From assembly GCA_947176975.1 (NCBI GenBank), contig CAMWSW010000027.1:1-9644 (forward strand): a DNA stretch of 9,644 bases, given 5' to 3'. The notes under the pieces are model-generated. The model worked only from the letters and a program-made list of their open reading frames with translations. It was not told the origin of the DNA and ran no database searches. This DNA is from an uncultured Clostridia bacterium (GTDB taxonomy: Bacteria; Bacillota; Clostridia; Christensenellales; UBA3700). Made by a program: the position numbers and the translations under genes. Positions 1-6,128 of the stretch are shown here, piece by piece (positions within the stretch are counted from its first letter, which is position 1; every line of letters starts with the position of its first letter).

Positions 1-342
1 TGACCCTGAAGGAATTGGATATTTACCTACCTCTTTTCCTTATATTTTCTCTTTTTACTATATATTGTTGTATTTTTACTCTAATTTAGTTAATTTTATG
101 GAATAATTCTAAAAATCAACTTAAATAAGAACACATTTCAGCATAATTGAGAAGTATCAAACTTCATTCATCTGCAAGCGCTACAAATCTCAAAGATAAA
201 CTTCATCACAATTACATCTGCAAAGCTCAATATTTCCGCTCGCACTTTAAGCCACGCAAGCAAAATCTCAACCCCAAGCCTAGCTTAAATAGCAATCAAA
301 ATTCATTAGTTGTCAAACCAACGCTTAAAAGACAAAACTCAT
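1..342. other. AT-rich stretch without a recognisable gene
   Basis: No reading frame here has a ribosome binding site or a recognisable protein. The first ~100 bases are pyrimidine-rich on the plus strand. Two frames stay open from the left edge (stops near 88 and 106) and would encode hydrophobic tails, so the end of a plus-strand membrane protein entering from outside cannot be excluded. On the minus strand this is the region downstream of tsaE. The usual partners tsaB and rimI do not follow, because all minus-strand frames contain early stops. No strong terminator hairpin is visible. Confidence 0.5.
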
Positions 343-804
343 TTATATATCTAAGTCTAACCCTTTAACTTTGAATACTCTATCACTTACATTTGAAGAA
401 TCATTAGGCACGGATATATCTATTTCGATTGGATCAGCTATGTCTTCAAACTTATTCCACTCAATCACGCACACTCCGTTCATATAAAGATACTCACTAA
501 GTCCAAGCTCGTACAGTTCATCTCCGTCGCCTGCTCTGTATAAGTCAAAATGGTAAAGCGGCAGTCTACCTTGGTACTCTTTCATAAAAGTAAACGTGGG
601 AGACGTAACGATATCTTTAACACCTAAACTTTGAGCAAGACACTTTGTGAAAGCCGTCTTCCCTGCTCCGAGCTGACCGTTCAGCAACAACACTTCCCCG
701 CCTTTTAGCTTTTGAGCTACTTTTTGCGCAAGATAAGCGGTATCACCCAAACTATGTGAATAATACGTGATAACGCCATTGCAATTGTTTACCATTTTGT
801 CCAT
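343..804 (-). CDS. tsaE: tRNA t6A biosynthesis ATPase TsaE
   Basis: TsaE is the small P-loop ATPase that works with TsaB and TsaD to place threonylcarbamoyl groups on A37 of ANN-decoding tRNAs; it acts in the cytosol. The 153-residue length is typical. Visible motifs are the Walker A loop GQLGAGKT (residues 43-50), the SPTF motif (68-71), HFDLYR (85-90, Walker-B-like region) and IEW (114-116). The ATG at 802-804 is preceded by AGGA about seven bases upstream, which supports this start. The gene stands alone: tsaB, rimI and tsaD do not follow in the window, so the t6A genes are apparently dispersed. A promoter lies in the intergenic region shared with ribU. Confidence 0.95.
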   Translation of the reverse strand: MDKMVNNCNGVITYYSHSLGDTAYLAQKVAQKLKGGEVLLLNGQLGAGKTAFTKCLAQSLGVKDIVTSPTFTFMKEYQGRLPLYHFDLYRAGDGDELYELGLSEYLYMNGVCVIEWNKFEDIADPIEIDISVPNDSSNVSDRVFKVKGLDLDI

Positions 805-853
805 ATTGTTTCCTAACGCTCAATAATGCCTCTTTGCGGATTTTTGCATATTC

Positions 854-882
854 ATTATATATTAGTTGACAAGTTTTTGCAA
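854..882 (-). promoter_or_regulatory. Probable sigma-A promoter of tsaE
   Basis: Read on the minus strand, TTGCAA (877-882) and TATAAT (854-859) are separated by exactly 17 bases. Transcription would start near 847 and give a leader of about 40 bases before tsaE. The -35 element lies within the spacer of the opposing ribU promoter, so the two polymerases would compete. Assigned by eye from the consensus. Confidence 0.6.
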
Positions 883-894
883 TAGTTTTATAAT
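866..894 (+). promoter_or_regulatory. Consensus sigma-A promoter of the FMN riboswitch/ribU transcript
   Basis: TTGACA (866-871) and TATAAT (889-894), separated by 17 bases, match the sigma-A consensus perfectly. The predicted start near 901 lies a few bases upstream of the FMN aptamer (from 908), the placement expected for a riboswitch leader. It overlaps the divergent tsaE promoter. Confidence 0.9.
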
Positions 895-907
895 TGTCTC
901 AACAATA

Positions 908-1030
908 ATTCTTTGAGGGTAGGTGAAATTCCTCACCGGCGGTAAAGTCCGCAAACGTCGCAAATCTCATATACGACGCCGAACAAGTGAAATTCTTGTA
1001 CCGACAGTAAAGTCTGGATAGGAAAAGGAT
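908..1030 (+). promoter_or_regulatory. FMN riboswitch (RFN element) controlling ribU
   Basis: Conserved RFN blocks appear in order: AGGTGAAATTCCT (921-933), ACCGGCGGTAAAGTCCGC (935-952), a variable arm closed by GTCG/CGAC, AAGTGAAATTCTT with its flanking stem, then CCGACAGTAAAGTCTGGAT ending in GGAAAAGGAT. The aptamer binds FMN; when FMN is plentiful the closing helix P1 is stabilised. Here P1 pairs AUUCUUU (908-914) with AAAGGAU (1024-1030), seven pairs with one G-U. The 3' strand of P1 is the ribU Shine-Dalgarno sequence itself. There is no room or sequence for a terminator before the start codon, so I infer that FMN blocks ribosome access directly. Confidence 0.96.
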
Positions 1031-1037
1031 GATTAAA

Positions 1038-1652
1038 ATGAAAAAAACTGTTTCTAGAAGCAAATGGCTTGCTCTGACCGCTATTTTATCGGCAATGGCA
1101 AGCGTCCTCTTCTTTTTGGAGATGCCCGTACCGCTGATGCCGGCTTTTATCCAATTCGATTTCTCAATGCTCCCCATATTTATAGGCAATATCGCGCTTG
1201 GACCTTTGAGCGGTATCACAATTACTATAGTAAAAGATTTAATTCACCTTATCATAAAGGGCGCGGGCGCAACGGGCGGAATCGGCGATTTTGCAGACTT
1301 ATTCACATGCCTATGCTTCATATTGCCGTCCGGCTTAATATATAAGAGATTCCCCAACTTTAAAGGCATGATAACCGGATTAGTAATCGGATGTTTTTCT
1401 TCAGCAATACTGTCAGGACTGATATTCAACGCTTTGGTAGTTTATCCGTTGTACGACAAATTTATCTTGCCCATGACTGCAATAATTGCAATGTATCAGC
1501 AAATACGCCCGTCGGCAAACGGACTTTGGGAGATACTTGCCATATTCAATATGCCATATACCTTCTTAAAATGCGTAATAATAAGCATAATCGCCGTAAT
1601 TATAGCCAGACCGTTACGCTCCCTACTGAAAATAAACACGGATAATAATTGA
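1038..1652 (+). CDS. ribU: Riboflavin ECF transporter substrate-binding subunit RibU
   Basis: RibU is the membrane S-component that binds riboflavin and passes it to a shared ECF module (EcfT plus two ATPases, not encoded here). The 204-residue protein is very hydrophobic with about six membrane segments. It carries family features: an N-terminal segment ending in EMPVP (28-32), the QFDFSMLP stretch (39-46), NIALGPLSG (51-59) and the GGIGDF turn (80-85). I chose the ATG at 1038 over the in-frame ATG at 1029, because AAAAGG (1023-1028) is well spaced for 1038 but abuts 1029. The FMN riboswitch immediately upstream confirms the substrate assignment. The gene converges on the minus-strand gene at 1663 with a 10-base gap and no evident terminator. 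Confidence 0.95.
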   Translation: MKKTVSRSKWLALTAILSAMASVLFFLEMPVPLMPAFIQFDFSMLPIFIGNIALGPLSGITITIVKDLIHLIIKGAGATGGIGDFADLFTCLCFILPSGLIYKRFPNFKGMITGLVIGCFSSAILSGLIFNALVVYPLYDKFILPMTAIIAMYQQIRPSANGLWEILAIFNMPYTFLKCVIISIIAVIIARPLRSLLKINTDNN

Positions 1653-1662
1653 ATTGAGATAA

Positions 1663-2019
1663 TTAGTTTCGTCGAACTTGAACGGAATAAAACAATTTCG
1701 ATAAATCCTCGTCGTTTACGTTATCGCTCTTGTTGAGCTTGTTGATTTCGTAAAGAATATCCATATCAAAGGATACCAATATCTCTTCAAAACCGTAAAC
1801 GTCGTTGATATCGGAAACAATGGCAGTTTTCAACGCTTCGCGTTGAGTTCTGCTGTAAAGAGGATGAGGTAAAACGCCAACTAAAAGCCTGTTGCCGAAA
1901 ATCAATACACCAAAGCTGTCAATCTGTTGATTTTGCGACAAAATCAATTCTACGCCTTGCTTGGCAAGTTCAGCGTCCTGCTGAATACATTTTACATACG
2001 GTACTTCTTGATAAAACAT
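1663..2019 (-). CDS. Hypothetical protein resembling the YhcN/YlaJ domain
   Basis: This 118-residue protein has a strong ribosome binding site (AAAGGAG about seven bases before the ATG). Residues ~33-90 have the pattern of the YhcN/YlaJ sporulation lipoprotein family: a hydrophobic strand with a Gly-Asn turn (FGNRLLVGV, 41-49), an amphipathic helix (around REALKTAIVSDI, 59-70) and a strand ending in a Val-Ser-x-Asp-x-Asp motif (VSFDMD, 81-86). It has no signal peptide and no lipobox, so unlike YhcN it should be cytosolic. It is the last gene of the nadD-yqeK/rsfS cluster, 53 bases after rsfS. The fold assignment is by eye and tentative; its function is unknown. A spore or germination role is only suggested by the family. 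Confidence 0.7.
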   Translation of the reverse strand: MFYQEVPYVKCIQQDAELAKQGVELILSQNQQIDSFGVLIFGNRLLVGVLPHPLYSRTQREALKTAIVSDINDVYGFEEILVSFDMDILYEINKLNKSDNVNDEDLSKLFYSVQVRRN

Positions 2020-2072
2020 ATCTCTTCTCCTTTGCTTATAAATATTTTGGACAAGAGATGCGATTTATATTC

Positions 2073-2456
2073 TTATACAGGCTTGCTATTGTCAATCTTT
2101 TTCAATCCGTCGACAACTTCTTCGCCGAAATGAGTGACGTTTGCGCCGTTGGACCAAAGAGTCTCCAACGAATAAAGACGTCTCGTCTCCTCATAGAAGA
2201 TGTGGACTATTACGTCGCCGTAATCAAGCACAGCCCAACGGCCTTCTTGCTTTCCCTCAACTCTCAAGGGCTCCACGCCTTGCTTTGACATTCCTTCTTC
2301 TACTATGTCTGCAAGCGCCTTGACCTGCGTATTGGATCTTGCCGAACAGATAATAAAGTAATCGGCAATGATGGTCAAATTCTCAAGATTGACAGTGACA
2401 ATATCTTTTGCTTTCTTATCATCCAACAACTTGCAAATAAATTCTACTTTTTCCAT
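2073..2456 (-). CDS. rsfS: Ribosome silencing factor RsfS (Iojap family)
   Basis: RsfS binds ribosomal protein uL14 on the 50S subunit and blocks joining with 30S, which lowers translation in starvation. The 127-residue protein shows the family signature throughout: DIVTVNLENL, ADYFIICSARSNTQVKALAD, the EGKQEGRWAVLDYGDVIVH block and the C-terminal RRLYSLETLW. I prefer the ATG at 2454-2456 over the in-frame ATG at 2474, since AAAGGAG lies just upstream of the inner start and would otherwise be inside the coding region. It follows nadD-yqeK by 26 bases, the classic firmicute order. A 15-bp palindrome sits between the two genes. Confidence 0.95.
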   Translation of the reverse strand: MEKVEFICKLLDDKKAKDIVTVNLENLTIIADYFIICSARSNTQVKALADIVEEGMSKQGVEPLRVEGKQEGRWAVLDYGDVIVHIFYEETRRLYSLETLWSNGANVTHFGEEVVDGLKKIDNSKPV

Positions 2457-2466
2457 TTTGCTCCTT

Positions 2467-2481
2467 TTGAACAATGTTCAA
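2467..2481. repeat. 15-bp perfect palindrome, copy 1 (upstream of rsfS)
   Basis: TTGAACAATGTTCAA is a 7-1-7 perfect palindrome just upstream of the rsfS Shine-Dalgarno sequence, in the gap after nadD-yqeK. An identical copy lies at 2950-2964. With a one-base centre it is a poor RNA hairpin but a possible dimer-binding DNA site. Confidence 0.55.
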
Positions 2482-2482
2482 T

Positions 2483-3583
2483 TTAAAAATCTTCTATTGC
2501 TTCAAGCGTAAGCGGATAGATATCTCCGCCTCTTTGCTCTAAAAATTTATATTGCGCCAACGCGCATTCTCTGTATCCGTAATCAAGCGATTTTGATATA
2601 CAACTCCGCAGATATTCAACTTCGGGATAACTTCTTCCAAGCTCTAGCATATCGGCGCAAAATATCAATTTTTGCAAATTATTCATTGATTTTTTGCCCG
2701 TGGTGTGGTATTTTATCGCCTCCAGCACCTCCGTATCGTCAATTCCGTATATATCAGTGGCTACTACCGCGCCCAAAAATTGATGTTCAACCGGCGTACC
2801 GACACTATCCAAAGGCAGTCCGTCTGTCAAATGAGGTAAATGACACAACGCCTTGGCGCAATCATGGAACAAACCCGCAAGCAAAACTTTGTCATAATCC
2901 AGCTTTAAATCCAAACTATAGTTGAGCCACAAAGCGTATTTTGCAGTCCTTGAACAATGTTCAAAGGTGTGTTGCGGTATATCATCTTTAAGCCGCGATA
3001 TAATATCTTGATACTTAACGTACAATCCGTTGCGCTTGATATAATCCGCCACTTGAGGACAGATATCGTCATACTCGCCTAGAATCGCATTGTATCTGAT
3101 AAGCGTCGAACTGACGTCTTGCGGATGATAGTCGCTAACCACTATGTCCGCGCCTTGAGCGCGCCAATACTCCAGCGCCTTATCAAACTTCTCGCTTAGA
3201 CCTCTCGTAAAGACGTAAAGCGGACAAATCTTGATAATTTCCTGCGGATTCTTCCAAGTGGAAAAATCTTCGAGACTGTCACCGCCTATGACAAAGACGA
3301 TATCTTTGTAGATATTCTTTAGCTTCGGCAACACTTCGCAAGTATAATGCTTACCGTCGTCCTTGCTTTCCAAGTCGCATATCTCAATCCCGTCCACGCC
3401 GTCAAGCGCAAGCTTGATCATATCAACGCGTTGAGAAAACGACGTATCGCATCTCTTGTGAGGCGGATTTGCCGACGGCAACAATACCACACCGTCTACG
3501 CCGTCAAGCGTAAGCAAACGTTTTATCATATTGACGTGTTGGTTGTGAATTGGATTAAATGCTCCACCAAAGACTACCTTCAT
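2483..3583 (-). CDS. nadD: Fused nicotinate-nucleotide adenylyltransferase NadD / HD-domain hydrolase YqeK
   Basis: One 366-residue chain carries two enzymes that are often separate neighbouring genes. Residues 1-~190 are NadD, which joins nicotinate mononucleotide to ATP in NAD synthesis. Its motifs are GGAFNPIHNQH (6-16, nucleotidyl-transfer site), SANPPHK (38-44), GGDSLEDFSTWKN (100-112) and VSSTLIR (157-163). Residues ~195-366 are a YqeK-type HD domain, a family reported to hydrolyse diadenosine tetraphosphate symmetrically. Candidate metal ligands are H209, H240-D241, H267 or H293, and D311. Both halves look intact. The ATG at 3581-3583 fits the NadD N-terminus, but no clear Shine-Dalgarno sequence precedes it. 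First gene of the cluster with rsfS and the YhcN-like gene. Confidence 0.95.
   Translation of the reverse strand: MKVVFGGAFNPIHNQHVNMIKRLLTLDGVDGVVLLPSANPPHKRCDTSFSQRVDMIKLALDGVDGIEICDLESKDDGKHYTCEVLPKLKNIYKDIVFVIGGDSLEDFSTWKNPQEIIKICPLYVFTRGLSEKFDKALEYWRAQGADIVVSDYHPQDVSSTLIRYNAILGEYDDICPQVADYIKRNGLYVKYQDIISRLKDDIPQHTFEHCSRTAKYALWLNYSLDLKLDYDKVLLAGLFHDCAKALCHLPHLTDGLPLDSVGTPVEHQFLGAVVATDIYGIDDTEVLEAIKYHTTGKKSMNNLQKLIFCADMLELGRSYPEVEYLRSCISKSLDYGYRECALAQYKFLEQRGGDIYPLTLEAIEDF
2950..2964. repeat. 15-bp perfect palindrome, copy 2 (inside the YqeK half)
   Basis: This copy of TTGAACAATGTTCAA is identical to the one at 2467-2481. It lies within the YqeK-domain coding sequence, over the codons for Phe-Glu-His-Cys-Ser around the first HD-domain histidine (H209). 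Coding constraint may explain this copy, so the repeat could be coincidental. Confidence 0.5.
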
Positions 3584-3608
3584 AATTTTATTTTACACAA
3601 TAATGCAA

Positions 3609-3617
3609 ATTTTAGCA
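3609..3617 (-). promoter_or_regulatory. Possible extended -10 promoter for nadD-yqeK
   Basis: On the minus strand TGCTAAAAT is an extended -10 element (TGnTATAAT with one mismatch). The region 17 bases further upstream has no good -35. Initiation near 3602 would leave a leader of about 20 bases without an obvious ribosome binding site. Confidence 0.35.
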
Positions 3618-3664
3618 TAAATATGAAAGTCTTTGAGATACTTTGAGGTATACAAGCAAGCTTT

Positions 3665-4423
3665 TTGGACAATATACAAAATATGGCAATAATATTAGAC
3701 TTGATATTACTCACACTGACAGTCTTTGTCTCTTCATACATATGCGTGTACTTCTTACCACTCAATTTGCCCTTGAGACTAATCTTAAGCGCATTGATTT
3801 CAATAGTAGTCGTATCAACAATCAGAAAGCTGTTTTTCAAATCAAGCAACAACAAAATGAGTTATCGCAAGTACGTTACGTACTTGATATGGCAAGGCGA
3901 AGACTATACTAAAGAAGTCATTGCAAAACTTTGCGCCAATAAAAAAATTTTTCAAGATATGGGCGAATATATCATTGTGGATGACACACCCGTGTTTATT
4001 TGGACAAAGTACGGCTCGATTTCCGCCGACACTATGGTGAAATATTATAGAATCTGCAAAAAAAATAATTTTCAAAAGGCGTATATACTCACTACCAACG
4101 GAGATAAGAAGACTACGGCTTTTATTAAAAACTTCGGCGGCGTGATGCTGATTTATTCCAACTTCAAGCAAGTATACAGCGCCGTCAAAAAAAACGACCT
4201 GCTGCCGCAAGATTCCAAAAATAAAATACCCGCAAAGCAAATGTTTGCCATGATTTTGCAGACGGCTTTTACTCGCAAAAACGGATTTAGATTTATCGGC
4301 GTAAGTCTGCTGTTGCTTCTCATCAGCTTCGTTACGCCATTTACGAATTACTATATCGCCATTGCAAGCGTAAATCTTGCCTTTGCAATTGCATGTATGG
4401 CAGTGAGTCTTAAAAACAGTTGA
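3665..4423 (+). CDS. Four-helix membrane protein with a possible degenerate restriction-endonuclease-like domain
   Basis: I do not recognise a named family. The chain (252 residues from a TTG start; 246 from the ATG at 3683) has two membrane helices at ~7-31 and ~34-57, a soluble domain at ~60-205, and two more helices at ~208-226 and ~228-247. Both pairs would leave the domain in the cytosol. The domain pattern (strand TPVFIWTKYG at 108-117, helix at 121-136, strand with ILTTNG at 141-146, helix, then LIYSNF at 162-167) resembles Mrr-like restriction-endonuclease folds. However, only the lysine of an expected D...(E/Q)xK site is visible, so it is probably not a nuclease. This is inference by eye. 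The gene is monocistronic and divergent from nadD. Neither start has a good Shine-Dalgarno sequence (GAGG at 3645-3648 is too distant). It ends three bases from the next, convergent gene. Confidence 0.75.
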   Translation: MDNIQNMAIILDLILLTLTVFVSSYICVYFLPLNLPLRLILSALISIVVVSTIRKLFFKSSNNKMSYRKYVTYLIWQGEDYTKEVIAKLCANKKIFQDMGEYIIVDDTPVFIWTKYGSISADTMVKYYRICKKNNFQKAYILTTNGDKKTTAFIKNFGGVMLIYSNFKQVYSAVKKNDLLPQDSKNKIPAKQMFAMILQTAFTRKNGFRFIGVSLLLLLISFVTPFTNYYIAIASVNLAFAIACMAVSLKNS

Positions 4424-4426
4424 GTT

Positions 4427-4699
4427 CTATATCGATATCCCCACGTACACAGCGCGCATAAATTCAACAATTAAAAATACCGTCAAGCCAAACATAGTCC
4501 GACATAAAATCTTATTGGCTTTCATTACGTCTAATTTCGACTTTTTTACCGCCAAAGCCACCGCCGAAATAATTATACCTACAAGGAGCGCCATTACAAA
4601 TATAATCGTGCATACGTACGTCCTAACCATATCTAAATCATTTCCTTCCACCCATCCCCATTGCGGATGCGAAAGATCGCGATACTTCTCAAACCACAT
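4427..4699 (-). CDS. Small two-helix membrane protein, last gene of the two-component operon
   Basis: Not recognised. The 90-residue protein has a polar, tryptophan-rich N-terminus (SHPQWGWVEGND, ~11-22) and two membrane helices at ~27-50 and ~68-89 joined by a basic loop. It has almost no C-terminal tail. The ATG at 4697-4699 shares a base with the TGA of the preceding gene (TGATG), so translation is probably coupled; a GTG one codon upstream is an alternative. The upstream AGGA is poorly spaced, which fits coupling. Position in the operon suggests a membrane partner or target of the histidine kinase, but nothing in the sequence proves this. Confidence 0.7.
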   Translation of the reverse strand: MWFEKYRDLSHPQWGWVEGNDLDMVRTYVCTIIFVMALLVGIIISAVALAVKKSKLDVMKANKILCRTMFGLTVFLIVEFMRAVYVGISI

Positions 4700-5034
4700 C
4701 ACAAAGGGATATATCCTGAGCGTATATTAATGTTCACGCTTGACGCCAAGAAAACAGAAACCTTTCTGTATACGCAAAAATCAACTATTACCGCAAAGAA
4801 AAGCGTACTGCATACAAAGGTAGGAAATAGTCCGATTTTTTTATACTGCGTCGAAAATACTATCGCTAATACAAATAAGCATACCGCAGATATGATTCTA
4901 CCATCTAAATAATAATACGTGTAACGAACGCACCAAGACACTATCATTTCGCTTATACAATATAGCGCAAATAAAGCAATTACAACGCTCGAACAGATTA
5001 TTCCCTTCTTGAATTTTACGTTATTATTTTCCAC
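4699..5034 (-). CDS. Small three-helix membrane protein downstream of the histidine kinase
   Basis: Not recognised. I place the start at GTG 5032-5034 (111 residues), because GGAG lies nine bases upstream; an in-frame GTG at 5047-5049 lacks a ribosome binding site and would add five residues. After a short basic N-terminus there are hydrophobic segments at about 13-33, 46-63 and 69-88, with tyrosine-rich linkers. The gene begins 33 bases after the histidine kinase stop and overlaps the next small membrane gene by one base. I see no enzyme motif, lipobox or transporter signature. Confidence 0.7.
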   Translation of the reverse strand: MENNNVKFKKGIICSSVVIALFALYCISEMIVSWCVRYTYYYLDGRIISAVCLFVLAIVFSTQYKKIGLFPTFVCSTLFFAVIVDFCVYRKVSVFLASSVNINIRSGYIPL

Positions 5035-5067
5035 CCGCTTTTTCTCCACAACAGTAATATAATAGAT

Positions 5068-6120
5068 TTAAATGGGAATATGCACGGTGAAGGTCGCGCC
5101 CTCGCCCTCTTTGCTCTCGACGTCGATACGGCAATGGGAATTGTCAAGAATCTTTTTGACAAGCGCAAGTCCGAGCCCATTGCCCTCTTGAGCGCGTGAA
5201 GTGTCGCCTTGATAGAACTTTTCAAAGATATGGCTTTTGACTTCCTCGCTCATGCCTATGCCATTGTCTCTTATCGTAAAGACTGCTTCTTCGTCGTACT
5301 TCTTGAGCATAATATTTATCTCGCCGTCTTTATCGGTAAACTTGATTGCGTTGGAAATCAGATTTTGCCATACGTGAGAAAATAGCGATTCGTCATAGAA
5401 TATCGCAACCTCGTCAAGATCGATATTGAGATTGATATTCTTCTCCGTCCATTTATTTTCCAAAATAATGATGGCTTGACGGATCTGCTCGTCAAGTCGA
5501 AAGTCGTTGGGCTGAAGTATCGCATGATTTTCAAGCTTGCTAAGGCGCAAAATATTGGACGTGAGCGTCGTCAAATTGTAAACTGCGTCGATAATATCAT
5601 CGCAATATTCGTCGACTTGCGCCTTGTCTTTGCAATCCTTTATAAGTTCCGCGTGACCTTTGATATTTGCAAGCGGAGTCTTGAACTCGTGAGATATATT
5701 GCTGACAAAATCGCTTTTGAGAGTCTTGTTTTTGTCAAGTTCGTTAACCATAACGTTGAAGTGATGCGTAAGCATTGCCATTTCACTCTTCTTAGGTTCG
5801 CCGTTTTTCTTTGTTTTTTCTTTGAGCTGGACGGAAAAATCGCCGTTGGCGACCCTATTCGTCACGTCCAATAAATCTTTGATAGGATTGAAAAAATACA
5901 TATTGACTATGATGGATAAAACTATGCCCACTATGATACTTGCAATTGCCGCAACAATTATCGTCCACCAACTGTCGTTGATTTCAACTTTAAGATGCTC
6001 AAGAATATAATATGCGCCCGAAAAGATACCCGACGCCGCCAAGATTGACACAAAACTTGCCAAACTCAATTTGACAAGCAACGGAGTGTTGTTTTTGTTT
6101 TTCTGTTTCTGCTTGCTCAT
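5068..6120 (-). CDS. Membrane sensor histidine kinase with a very short extracytoplasmic loop
   Basis: This sensor kinase (350 residues) would phosphorylate the adjacent response regulator. Membrane helices at ~16-40 and ~51-75 are separated by only about ten residues, the architecture of intramembrane-sensing kinases that usually detect signals via partner membrane proteins. A HAMP linker follows (~75-127), then the HisKA domain with phospho-acceptor H144 in NISHEFKTPLANIKGH (141-156). The ATPase domain has the N box QNLISNAIKF (252-261), G1 box RDNGIGM (284-290), FEKFY (299-303) and G2 box GNGLGL (313-318). All catalytic motifs are intact. A GAGGGA ribosome binding site overlaps the end of the regulator gene, and the two coding regions are eight bases apart. 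Two small membrane proteins follow in the operon. Confidence 0.95.
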   Translation of the reverse strand: MSKQKQKNKNNTPLLVKLSLASFVSILAASGIFSGAYYILEHLKVEINDSWWTIIVAAIASIIVGIVLSIIVNMYFFNPIKDLLDVTNRVANGDFSVQLKEKTKKNGEPKKSEMAMLTHHFNVMVNELDKNKTLKSDFVSNISHEFKTPLANIKGHAELIKDCKDKAQVDEYCDDIIDAVYNLTTLTSNILRLSKLENHAILQPNDFRLDEQIRQAIIILENKWTEKNINLNIDLDEVAIFYDESLFSHVWQNLISNAIKFTDKDGEINIMLKKYDEEAVFTIRDNGIGMSEEVKSHIFEKFYQGDTSRAQEGNGLGLALVKKILDNSHCRIDVESKEGEGATFTVHIPI

Positions 6121-6128
6121 AAATCCCT

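Noticed and set aside
1..106. Hydrophobic open frames reaching the left edge, possibly the end of a membrane protein
   Set aside because: Two different frames look hydrophobic because the DNA is T-rich, and neither has identifying residues, so no gene can be claimed.
147..368. Plus-strand open frame of 73 codons beginning with TTG
   Set aside because: It has no ribosome binding site, its composition is low-complexity (Ser/Asn/Lys), it has no recognisable motif, and it runs into the end of tsaE on the other strand.
899..1219. Minus-strand frame antisense to the riboswitch and the start of ribU
   Set aside because: It is the complement of a highly constrained aptamer and a confident gene, with no start signals.
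2467..2481. LexA (DinR) box in the palindrome GAACAATGTTC
   Set aside because: The firmicute LexA site needs four bases between GAAC and GTTC; here there are three, in both copies, and the neighbours are not DNA-repair genes.
5476..5874. Plus-strand frame of 132 codons antisense to the histidine kinase
   Set aside because: It is fully contained in a gene with intact catalytic motifs and lacks a ribosome binding site.
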